A stretch of 64,000 nt of DNA from Ignavibacteriota bacterium (GTDB lineage: Bacteria > Bacteroidota > Ignavibacteria > UBA10030 > UBA6906). Below are positions 1 through 6,902 of the stretch, in pieces (positions within the stretch are counted from its first letter, which is position 1; every line of letters begins with the position of its first letter). Made by a program: the position numbers and the translations under genes. Location: positions 186,001 to 250,000 of the forward strand of contig JADJHP010000001.1 of the NCBI GenBank assembly GCA_016707525.1. Direction: 5' to 3'. Below the pieces are notes generated by a model. The model had not been told where the DNA came from and ran no database searches. It was given only the letters and a program-made list of their open reading frames with translations.

Positions 1-1
1 G

Positions 2-421
2 ATCAACGTCGGTGTTGCGGTCGCTTCCGAGAACGGCCTGATCGTTCCGGTGATCAAGCATGCGGAAGAGAAGAGTCTGCTCGGGATCGCCCGTGCCGTG
101 CACGATCTTGCGGTACGCACGCGCACGAAGAAACTGACGGCGGACGACATCAGCGGCGGCACGTTCACCATCTCCAATTATGGTGTGTTCGGCACCATCA
201 TCGGTACGCCGATCATCAATCAGCCGCAGATCGCGATCCTGGGGACCGGGGCCATCGTGAAGCGGCCGGTGGTCATCGATGACGCCATCGCGATCCGGTC
301 CATGGCGTACTTCACGATGTCGTTCGATCATCGGGTGGTGGACGGATTGCTGGGGGGTATGTTCCTTGATGCCATCGTAAAGAACCTGGAAGGGTTCGAT
401 GTCGGAGAAGAAATAAAGTAG
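2..421 (+). CDS. 2-oxoacid dehydrogenase E2, dihydrolipoyl acyltransferase (C-terminal part)
   Basis: The window opens inside this gene; only the last 139 residues are present, reading from base 2. They match the C-terminal catalytic domain of E2 acyltransferases, which move an acyl group from lipoate to coenzyme A in pyruvate or branched-chain dehydrogenase complexes. The signature SFDHRVVDG near the end carries the catalytic His and Asp, and GTFTISNYG with the FGTIIGTPIINQPQ stretch is typical of the core. The lipoyl and E1/E3-binding domains lie outside the window, so the substrate class cannot be told. lipA, which makes the lipoyl cofactor, follows after 69 bases, which fits a shared function. 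Confidence 0.93.
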   Translation: MNVGVAVASENGLIVPVIKHAEEKSLLGIARAVHDLAVRTRTKKLTADDISGGTFTISNYGVFGTIIGTPIINQPQIAILGTGAIVKRPVVIDDAIAIRSMAYFTMSFDHRVVDGLLGGMFLDAIVKNLEGFDVGEEIK

Positions 422-490
422 GAAGTGACGGGAAGAGGATGAGGTGCCATGTGGCGCAGCGAGACGAAAGGCGGGAGGTGGTGAAGGGCG

Positions 491-1411
491 ATGGGCGTTG
501 AAGTGATCGTGACGATGGGTGAGGGGGCCGGCGACGTGGAGCGTCGCGAGCCGACGCCGCGGCTGCCGCGGCCGGAGTGGTTGAAGGTGAAGCTCGCGTC
601 GGGCGAGAACTATGCCCGGGTGAAAGGGCTCGTAACGGGACACAAGCTTCACACCGTGTGTGAGGAAGCGCGTTGTCCGAACATGGGCGAGTGCTGGAAT
701 GCCGGCACGGCGACCTTCATGATCCTGGGCGATGTGTGCACGCGCTCGTGCGGGTTCTGCAACGTGAAGACGGGAAGGCCGGAGTTCCTGGACACCGACG
801 AGCCGCGCCGTGTGGCGGAAGCGATCCGGACGATGTCCGTGAAGCATGCGGTGATCACGTCGGTGAACCGTGACGAGCTTGAGGATGGAGGTGCGGGGAT
901 CTTTGCCGAGACGATCCGTTTGGCGCGCGACGCGCGGCCCGGCATCACGGTGGAGGTCCTCATCCCGGACTTCCGCGGGGACGAGCACGCGCTCCGTGTC
1001 CTGGTGGATGCGAAGCCGGACATCCTGAATCATAATACCGAGACCGTGCCCCGGCTCTATCCGACGGTCCGCCCTCAGGCAAAGTACACGCGCAGCCTTG
1101 AACTTCTGGAGCGCGGGAAGCAATGGGGGATGGTGACCAAGAGCGGGCTGATGTTGGGGTTGGGGGAGACAACGGAAGAGATCGTTGAGGTGATGAGCGA
1201 TCTGCGCGCAGTTGCGTGTGACATCCTCACGCTGGGGCAGTATCTGCAGCCGTCGCGCGAGCACTTGCCGGTGCACCGGTACGTGCACCCGGACGAGTTC
1301 AAAATGCTGAAAGAACGTGGTATTTCCATGGGTTTTCGGCATGTCGAGTCGGGGCCTCTGGTCAGAAGCTCCTATCACGCGGCGATGCACATTTCCTCAC
1401 CTGAATATTGA
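491..1411 (+). CDS. lipA: lipoyl synthase
   Basis: Radical-SAM enzyme that inserts two sulfurs into octanoyl groups on E2 and GcvH proteins. Both iron-sulfur motifs are intact: the auxiliary cluster cysteines at about 57, 62 and 68 (CEEARCPNMGEC) and the radical-SAM triad at 83, 87 and 90 (CTRSCGFC). The RSSYHA motif near the C-terminus supplies the serine ligand typical of LipA. Its 306 residues are normal for the family. The start at 491 has a GGGAGG-like ribosome site about 12 bases upstream; an ATG at 515 is possible but poorly placed. The stop codon overlaps the -33 element proposed for the ribosomal genes downstream. Confidence 0.96.
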   Translation: MGVEVIVTMGEGAGDVERREPTPRLPRPEWLKVKLASGENYARVKGLVTGHKLHTVCEEARCPNMGECWNAGTATFMILGDVCTRSCGFCNVKTGRPEFLDTDEPRRVAEAIRTMSVKHAVITSVNRDELEDGGAGIFAETIRLARDARPGITVEVLIPDFRGDEHALRVLVDAKPDILNHNTETVPRLYPTVRPQAKYTRSLELLERGKQWGMVTKSGLMLGLGETTEEIVEVMSDLRAVACDILTLGQYLQPSREHLPVHRYVHPDEFKMLKERGISMGFRHVESGPLVRSSYHAAMHISSPEY

Positions 1412-1438
1412 CATTCATTGGTGTTTTACGTACCTTTT
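1408..1438 (+). promoter_or_regulatory. candidate promoter for rplM-rpsI (TTG-N20-TACCTTTT)
   Basis: TTG at 1408-1410, a 20-base spacer, then TACCTTTT at 1431-1438. This resembles the Bacteroidota -33/-7 promoter (TTTG, about 19-21 bases, TAnnTTTG). The expected leader to the GTG start at 1488 is about 40 bases. The same spacing recurs before several other genes in the window. Confidence 0.6.
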
Positions 1439-1487
1439 GAGGCTCATTGAATATCTCTACGCTTTTCACACTGCAGGAGCATCATTC

Positions 1488-1925
1488 GTGGACAAGGCAA
1501 CACGCTTTTTTACCGAGAAGGACACGGAGCGGAAGTGGCATCTGATCGATGCCGAGGGGAAGGTCCTGGGTCGCGTTGCGACCGAGATCGCCCGTTTGCT
1601 TCGGGGCAAGCACAAGCCGGAATTCACGCCGAATGCGGATACGGGTGACTTTGTCATCGTCGTGAACGCATCCAAGGTCAAGGTTACCGGCCGGCGCACA
1701 GAGTTGAAGCAGTACTTCCACTACACCGGGTATCCGGGTGGTGGTACCTGGGAGAAGTTCCAGGACGTTTTGGCGAAGCATCCGGAGCGTGTGATCGAAC
1801 ATGCGATCAAGGGCATGTTGCCGCACAACCGGCTTGGCCGCCAGATCTTCAAGAAGCTGAAAGTGTATGGAGGCGCGGAACATCCCCACGTCGCCCAGCA
1901 ACCGCAGCCCCATCCGGTGTCATGA
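1488..1925 (+). CDS. rplM: 50S ribosomal protein L13
   Basis: Early-assembling large-subunit protein. The reading frame is open further upstream, but homology begins only at the DKATRFFTEKD stretch. The GTG at 1488 is chosen because CAGGAG lies about 8 bases before it and the product is then 145 residues, the normal L13 length. Conserved L13 stretches such as RKWHLIDAEGKVLGR, the NADTGDFVIVVNA segment and GMLPHNRLGR are visible. rpsI follows after 27 bases, the usual L13-S9 pair. The extended N-terminus that an automatic caller might give (start near 1317) overlaps lipA and is very unlikely. Confidence 0.95.
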   Translation: MDKATRFFTEKDTERKWHLIDAEGKVLGRVATEIARLLRGKHKPEFTPNADTGDFVIVVNASKVKVTGRRTELKQYFHYTGYPGGGTWEKFQDVLAKHPERVIEHAIKGMLPHNRLGRQIFKKLKVYGGAEHPHVAQQPQPHPVS

Positions 1926-1952
1926 TCAATCTGACAGGAGTCTGATCGCAGT

Positions 1953-2345
1953 ATGCACACACACACGACCACAGCAGTCGGCCGCCGCAAAACATCCGTT
2001 GCACGCGTCATCCTGGCGCCGGGCACCGGCAAGTTCACCGTCAACCGGCGTACGTTGGAGACAGCGTTTCCGCTGGAGACCCTCCGCGCGCACATCTTGA
2101 AGCCGCTGGAGGTGGCGCAGGCCGGCGGCAAGTATGACATCCGCGTCAACGTTGAAGGCGGCGGAAGCACGGGACAGGCCGGAGCGATCATGCTCGGCAT
2201 CGCCCGCGCGCTCGTCTCGCTGAGCGAAGACAACAAGTCGCCGTTGCGTCAGGCAGGGCTGTTGACGCGCGACCCGCGTATGGTCGAGCGCAAGAAGTAC
2301 GGACAGAAAAAAGCCCGCAAGAGATTCCAGTTCTCGAAGCGCTAA
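1953..2345 (+). CDS. rpsI: 30S ribosomal protein S9
   Basis: Small-subunit protein whose C-terminal tail reaches the P-site tRNA. The 130-residue product has the N-terminal AVGRRKTSVARV motif and the C-terminal KKARKRFQFSKR tail, which ends in the conserved Lys-Arg. It follows rplM closely and has an ACAGGAGT ribosome site upstream. No strong terminator is seen after it, so transcription may continue into the rpsB leader. Confidence 0.97.
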   Translation: MHTHTTTAVGRRKTSVARVILAPGTGKFTVNRRTLETAFPLETLRAHILKPLEVAQAGGKYDIRVNVEGGGSTGQAGAIMLGIARALVSLSEDNKSPLRQAGLLTRDPRMVERKKYGQKKARKRFQFSKR

Positions 2346-2389
2346 TCGCCCGGGAAGTGGTGTAGTACAAAAAAAGCATACTCTTGGAT

Positions 2390-2431
2390 CCTGCCGGAGG
2401 TGTCCCGCGCTGAGCGCGGGATTCCGGCGGG
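2390..2431 (+). promoter_or_regulatory. long GC-rich hairpin in the rpsB leader
   Basis: Between rpsI and rpsB a 42-base segment can fold into a two-part stem. The inner stem TCCCGCGC/GCGCGGGA has a TGA loop. The outer stem CCTGCCGGA/TCCGGCGGG has one G-T wobble, and an unpaired GGTG sits on the 5' side. It has no T-tract, so it is not a classical terminator. It ends about 42 bases before the rpsB start. It could be an S2 autoregulatory leader, an attenuator or a processing site; the sequence alone does not decide. Confidence 0.4.
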
Positions 2432-2473
2432 AAGTGAAGAGAGTAGAAGACCCTATAACCAAGGAGTACACCC

Positions 2474-3241
2474 ATGTCTCGCGTCGAAGTTGCCGAGCTC
2501 TTGGCAGCCGGCTGCCATTTTGGTCATCTTACCCGCCGCTGGAACCCCAAAATGCGCCCCTACATCTTCATGGAGCGCAACGGTATCCACATCATCGATC
2601 TCATGAAGTCCCGTCAGCTGCTCGAGGATGCGTCCAACGCGCTCTCGAACATCGTTGCTGAGGGCAAACGCATCCTGTTCGTCGGCACGAAGAAGCAGGC
2701 GAAGGACATCATCAAGGGCGAAGCGGTGCGCACCGGCGAATTCTACGTCAGCGAACGCTGGCTCGGCGGCTGCCTCACGAACTTCACCACCATCCGCAAG
2801 AGCGTCAAGCGCCTCACCAACATCGAGAAGATGGAGAGTGACGGGACGTTCGACAAGATCACGAAGAAGGAAGCGCTCTTCCTCATGCGCGAGAAGGAGA
2901 AGCTGAACGAGATCCTCTCCGGCGTGGTGGAGATGACCCGCCTTCCCGGCGCCCTCTTCGTTGTCGACGTCAAGAAGGAAGCCATCGCGGTGAAGGAAGC
3001 CCGCCGCCTCGGCATCCCGGTCTTCGCCATCGTCGACACCAACTGCGATCCCGACGGGATCGACTTTGTGATCCCTGCCAATGACGACGCGATCAAGTCC
3101 GTGCAGGTGATCTGCAAGGTCGTCGGCGACGCGATCGCCGAAGGGAAGCAGCGCGCGGCCCAGCACCACGCGGAAGCAATGGCCGAGCATGACAACAGGG
3201 GCAAGGACAAGGACGCGGCTGACGAGAGACCGTCCCGCTAA
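2474..3241 (+). CDS. rpsB: 30S ribosomal protein S2
   Basis: Small-subunit protein of 255 residues. It starts MSRVEVAELLAAGCHFGH and has the conserved RWNPKMRPYIF, FVGTKKQAKD and NDDAIKSV-type stretches. AAGGAG lies about 8 bases before the ATG. It begins the rpsB-tsf-pyrH-frr cluster, a widely conserved bacterial order. The C-terminal ~30 residues are charged and variable, as usual. An unusually structured leader precedes it. Confidence 0.97.
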   Translation: MSRVEVAELLAAGCHFGHLTRRWNPKMRPYIFMERNGIHIIDLMKSRQLLEDASNALSNIVAEGKRILFVGTKKQAKDIIKGEAVRTGEFYVSERWLGGCLTNFTTIRKSVKRLTNIEKMESDGTFDKITKKEALFLMREKEKLNEILSGVVEMTRLPGALFVVDVKKEAIAVKEARRLGIPVFAIVDTNCDPDGIDFVIPANDDAIKSVQVICKVVGDAIAEGKQRAAQHHAEAMAEHDNRGKDKDAADERPSR

Positions 3242-3265
3242 CGATAAGACGAAAGAGCGTATCTC

Positions 3266-4126
3266 ATGGACATTACCAGTGAAGTGATCAAGAAGCTGCG
3301 CGACAAGACCGGCGCAGGGATGATGGATTGTAAGCGTGCTCTCGAAGCCTCGAACGGCGATATGGAAGCGGCGATCGATTTCCTGCGCAAGAAGGGTGCT
3401 GCGACCGGAGCCAAGCGCGCCGAGCGTGCAGCCAAAGAAGGTGCCATCGCTACGCGTGTCTCCGCTGATGGTACGGTGGGCGTGGCCGTGGAAGTGAACT
3501 GCGAAACCGACTTCGTCGCCCGCAGCGATGATTTCACGGGATTCGCGACGAACGTGGTCGAGACGGTCCTCCGCGACCGCCCGGCGAACGTCGAAGCCCT
3601 TGCAACCCTGAAGACCCCGGCCGGCAAGACCGTCGCCGAGCTGCTGAATGACCTCCTCGCCAAGGTCGGCGAGAAGATCGAAGTGCGCCGTTTCCAGATC
3701 ATCACCTCGGCCGATGGCTGCGTGAGTTCCTACACACATCTCGGCAGCAAGATCGGTGTGCTCGTGGAGTTCGGCGGGATGGATGCCACCGGCGCCCAGA
3801 CCGGCCGCGACGTTGCCATGCAGGTGGCCGCGATGAACCCGTCGTGCGTGAGCCGCGATGAAGTGGGCAAGGACGCGATCGAACGCGAACTGGACATCTA
3901 CCGCACGCAGGCGAAGAACGAAGGGAAGAAGGATCCGATCGTCGAGCGCATCGCCTCGGGCCGGCTCGAGAAGTACTACCAGGAAGTGTGTCTCCTGGAT
4001 CAGACCTTCATCAAGGATCCGGGAAAGACGATCAAGGATGTCCTCGCCGACCTGTCGAAGGCTTCCGGCAAGACCGTGACCATCCGCCGCTTCGTGCGGT
4101 TCCATCTCGGCGAAGAGGTGAAGTAG
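3266..4126 (+). CDS. tsf: elongation factor Ts
   Basis: Guanine-nucleotide exchange factor for EF-Tu, 286 residues. The N-terminal UBA-like domain with KKLRDKTGAGMMDCKRAL and the NCETDFVAR signature of the core are both present. It sits 24 bases after rpsB and 4 bases before pyrH, as in many genomes. Confidence 0.97.
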   Translation: MDITSEVIKKLRDKTGAGMMDCKRALEASNGDMEAAIDFLRKKGAATGAKRAERAAKEGAIATRVSADGTVGVAVEVNCETDFVARSDDFTGFATNVVETVLRDRPANVEALATLKTPAGKTVAELLNDLLAKVGEKIEVRRFQIITSADGCVSSYTHLGSKIGVLVEFGGMDATGAQTGRDVAMQVAAMNPSCVSRDEVGKDAIERELDIYRTQAKNEGKKDPIVERIASGRLEKYYQEVCLLDQTFIKDPGKTIKDVLADLSKASGKTVTIRRFVRFHLGEEVK

Positions 4127-4130
4127 GCCT

Positions 4131-4853
4131 ATGGCCACGCCGGCGTACACACGGGTCCTGCTCAAGCTGAGCGGCGAAGCCCTGATGGGGCAGCAGCAGT
4201 TCGGCATCGATCCGGCAATGCTCCGGCAGTATGCGGAAGAGATCCGCTCCGTCAAGGAACTCGGTGTGCAGGTCGGCATCGTGATCGGCGGCGGGAACAT
4301 CTTCCGGGGCGTGTCGAATTCGACGAGCGGTATCCACAAGGCCACCGGCGATCATATGGGCATGCTGGCGACCATGATCAATGCGATGGCCCTGCAGGCG
4401 ACGCTGGAGAACATCGGACTGACGACACGCCTGATGTCGGCCGTCCGCATGGATTCGATGGCCGAGCCCTTCATCCGGCGCAGGGCCGTGCGGCATCTGG
4501 AGAAGGGCCGTGTCGTGATCTTCGGCGCCGGCACCGGCAGTCCGTATTTCACCACGGACACGGCGGCGGTCCTGCGCGGTGTTGAGATCGAGGCCGATGT
4601 GGTGATCAAGGGAACGCGCGTGGACGGCGTGTACGACTCCGACCCCGAGCGCAACCCGGGGGCATTCCGTTTTGAACAGATCACCTTCCTCGATGTGCTG
4701 ACGAAGGACCTGAAGGTGATGGATATGACCGCCATCACCCTCTGCCGTGAGAACCATCTCCCCATTCTGGTGTTCAACATGAACACGCCGGGGAACTTCA
4801 AACGCCTCATCCTCGGCGAACACGTCGGCACCCGCGTCACAGAGACGATCTAG
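4131..4853 (+). CDS. pyrH: UMP kinase
   Basis: Phosphorylates UMP to UDP in pyrimidine nucleotide synthesis. The 240-residue amino-acid-kinase fold protein shows LLKLSGEAL at the N-terminus, VIGGGNIFRG for phosphate binding, and GAGTGSPYFTTDTAA in the nucleotide region. It lies in the conserved tsf-pyrH-frr order. Confidence 0.96.
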   Translation: MATPAYTRVLLKLSGEALMGQQQFGIDPAMLRQYAEEIRSVKELGVQVGIVIGGGNIFRGVSNSTSGIHKATGDHMGMLATMINAMALQATLENIGLTTRLMSAVRMDSMAEPFIRRRAVRHLEKGRVVIFGAGTGSPYFTTDTAAVLRGVEIEADVVIKGTRVDGVYDSDPERNPGAFRFEQITFLDVLTKDLKVMDMTAITLCRENHLPILVFNMNTPGNFKRLILGEHVGTRVTETI

Positions 4854-4884
4854 GCCGGCGCACAGCTCACGAACGAGGACCACC

Positions 4885-5442
4885 ATGATCAAGACGATTC
4901 TGAAAGATACGGAAGAGCGGATGCACAAAGCGAGCGAAGTGGTGCGGCATGAGCTCGCCAAGATCCGGACCGGCAAGGCGACCACCGCGCTGCTGGACGG
5001 CGTGAAGGTGGAATATTACGGCTCTTCCATGGCGCTGTCGCATGTTGCGAATGTCGGCGTCTCCGATATTCACTCCCTGACCGTGCAGCCGTTCGACAAG
5101 GGCGCGCTGGACCCGATCATGAAGGGGATCCAGGCGGCCAACCTCGGGCTGAATCCCATCAAGGATGCCGATGTCATCCGCGTCCCGATCCCTGCGCTGA
5201 ACGAAGAACGCCGCCGCGATCTGGTGAAGCTGACGAAGAAGTTCGGCGAAGAGGGGAAAATCGCGATCCGCAATATCCGCCGCGACACCATCGAGCATCT
5301 GAAGAAATCGGAGAAGGATGAACATTTCTCCGAGGACGAACGGAAGCGCGGCGAGACGGAAGTGCAGAAAATGACGGATAAGGGTATCAAGGACATCGAT
5401 ACGCTCCTTACCCAGAAAGAGAAGGAGATCATGGAGGTCTGA
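4885..5442 (+). CDS. frr: ribosome recycling factor
   Basis: Splits post-termination ribosomes together with EF-G. It has 185 residues, normal for the family. The helical-bundle motifs RTGKATTALLDG, the VQPFDKGALDPI segment and RKFGEE-like helix region are recognisable. It is the last gene of the ribosomal cluster and is followed by an intrinsic terminator. Confidence 0.96.
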   Translation: MIKTILKDTEERMHKASEVVRHELAKIRTGKATTALLDGVKVEYYGSSMALSHVANVGVSDIHSLTVQPFDKGALDPIMKGIQAANLGLNPIKDADVIRVPIPALNEERRRDLVKLTKKFGEEGKIAIRNIRRDTIEHLKKSEKDEHFSEDERKRGETEVQKMTDKGIKDIDTLLTQKEKEIMEV

Positions 5443-5469
5443 CCTCCGTGTGACCCGGATGTTGAGAGA

Positions 5470-5502
5470 GCCGGCCCCGTCTGCGGGACCGGCTTTTCTG
5501 TT
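5470..5502 (+). terminator. intrinsic terminator after frr
   Basis: Stem GCCGGcCCCG/CGGGaCCGGC (one mismatch) with a 4-base loop, followed directly by TTTTCTGTTTT. It ends the rpsB-tsf-pyrH-frr transcript. Confidence 0.85.
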
Positions 5503-5582
5503 TTCATCCCCCCGCGGCGCAACCTCTGCGGCTCCGGTGCGTACATTCTGAGAGGAAACCCACTCTCGTGAAGGAGGTTGCG

Positions 5583-6341
5583 ATGACGACTGGACAGGAC
5601 TACCGCCGGCTCACCAAGAGCCGCACCGACCGGATGATCGACGGCGTCTGCGGCGGCGTTGCCGCCTACTTTGGTGTCGATCCAACCCTTGTCCGCGTGG
5701 CCTGGGTGCTCGTGACGCTCCTGGGCGGATCAGGCATCATCTTGTACATCGCTGCCATGATCCTGATGCCCAAAGCACCGGTGATGGAGGCGGCTGCAAC
5801 GCCGGACCCTACGGTGCCCGGGAGCAGCGCTCGTAGCAACACGCGCTTCTGGGGCATTCTCCTTGTCGTTGTCGGCGCATTCTGGCTGTTGGGGAACCTC
5901 GGTCTCCACTTCTGGAACGACTGGTGGTGGCTTTCGTTCGGCACCGTGGTTCCGGTGCTGCTCATCCTTGCCGGCGTTGCATTCCTTTTCGGCGGGCGCG
6001 AGTATGTGAGTAGCTCTCCTGCGGTGAATGCTGCGGCTCCCGGGGCTGTTCCCCCAGGCGATGGAACGCCCGAAGGATCACCAGCAGGCGAAGCCGCACC
6101 CGCACCGGCTGCCGCGTCTGCGCAACCCCGCCTGACCAGGTCGATCACGGAAAAGCAGATCGCCGGTGTGTGCGGTGGACTGGCGCTCTGGCTGCGCATC
6201 GACCCGGTGTTCATCCGTCTCGCGTTCGTCATGGCGGCCATCGCGTCGTTCGGTTTCGTGATCCTGATCTATCTCTTGCTTGCCCTGGCACTGCCCGCTG
6301 CGTCCGAACCGCCCGCGGTGCAGGCAGTCACCGCTTCATAA
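5583..6341 (+). CDS. double PspC-domain membrane protein
   Basis: 252-residue membrane protein with two PspC-like domains. One is N-terminal (RMIDGVCGGVAAYFGVDPTLVR plus a membrane helix). The other is C-terminal (QIAGVCGGLALWLRIDPVFIR plus a helix). A hydrophobic LiaI/DUF5668-like segment and an Ala/Pro-rich linker lie between them. PspC proteins belong to envelope-stress responses. AAGGAGG sits 5 bases before the ATG at 5583; a GTG 15 bases upstream lies before that ribosome site and is not used here. It is probably co-transcribed with the membrane protein at 6353. Confidence 0.85.
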   Translation: MTTGQDYRRLTKSRTDRMIDGVCGGVAAYFGVDPTLVRVAWVLVTLLGGSGIILYIAAMILMPKAPVMEAAATPDPTVPGSSARSNTRFWGILLVVVGAFWLLGNLGLHFWNDWWWLSFGTVVPVLLILAGVAFLFGGREYVSSSPAVNAAAPGAVPPGDGTPEGSPAGEAAPAPAAASAQPRLTRSITEKQIAGVCGGLALWLRIDPVFIRLAFVMAAIASFGFVILIYLLLALALPAASEPPAVQAVTAS

Positions 6342-6352
6342 GGATACCATCC

Positions 6353-6856
6353 ATGACTCGTTTCGACTTCCGGCGTCCGCCGGTGATCTGGGGGGGCGTG
6401 CTGATCCTGATCGGCGCGCTCCTGTTCTTGCACCGCCTCGATGTCCTGCCATTCGGATGGTGGGGAACCGTCTGGGGTGCGATCGCCGTTGCAGCGTTGC
6501 TGGCGATCATCCGGCGGGTGAAAGAAAAGAAGGACGGCACGTTCTGGTGGGTGATGCTGTTCGGCTTTGCGCTCTACAAATTCGCGCGCACGACGGGGTG
6601 GGTGGATGTTCCGGTGTGGTACGGCTTCCCGCTGATGCTCATCCTTGCCGGACTCGCATTCGTGGTGATGGTGGCCGCACGGCCGAAGGCCTGGCATCTG
6701 GCGGTGCCCGCGCTCTGCCTCATCGGCGCCGGCACAGCAATGTTGCTTGCGGAGATGGGAACGGTCGAGTACGATGTGGTCCGCAACGCGATCAGCGACT
6801 ACTGGCCGGTCGCCATCATCGCGTACGGTGGCGCATTGCTGCTTTCGCGGTCCTGA
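6353..6856 (+). CDS. small multi-pass membrane protein (LiaF/DUF5668-like N-terminus)
   Basis: 167 residues with about five hydrophobic helices. The first segment (PPVIWGGVLILIGALLFL) resembles the transmembrane unit found in LiaI/LiaF-type and DUF5668 proteins, and also the middle of the preceding PspC protein. The ATG at 6353 lies 11 bases after the stop of that gene, with AAGGA just upstream. No catalytic motif is visible. A role as an envelope-stress partner of the PspC protein is inferred from the neighbourhood and the shared membrane unit only. Confidence 0.75.
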   Translation: MTRFDFRRPPVIWGGVLILIGALLFLHRLDVLPFGWWGTVWGAIAVAALLAIIRRVKEKKDGTFWWVMLFGFALYKFARTTGWVDVPVWYGFPLMLILAGLAFVVMVAARPKAWHLAVPALCLIGAGTAMLLAEMGTVEYDVVRNAISDYWPVAIIAYGGALLLSRS

Positions 6857-6864
6857 ATCCATCC

Positions 6865-6889
6865 CGGCCCCGCGCCTCGCGCGGGGCCG
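6865..6889. terminator. bidirectional hairpin between convergent genes
   Basis: Perfect 11-bp stem CGGCCCCGCGC/GCGCGGGGCCG with a 3-base loop between the membrane protein gene and polA, which converge here. It lacks a T-tract on either side, so it is a strong barrier hairpin but not a textbook rho-independent terminator. Confidence 0.55.
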
Positions 6890-6902
6890 CGGCGTTGTGT
6901 CG

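Noticed and set aside
1317..1487. N-terminal extension of L13
   Set aside because: It overlaps lipA, carries no homology, and contains the proposed promoter. The GTG at 1488 has a ribosome site and gives the normal length.
2453..4345. 630-codon open frame antisense to rpsB-tsf-pyrH
   Set aside because: It is opposite three strongly conserved genes and is low in recognisable motifs. Long antisense frames are common in GC-rich codon usage.
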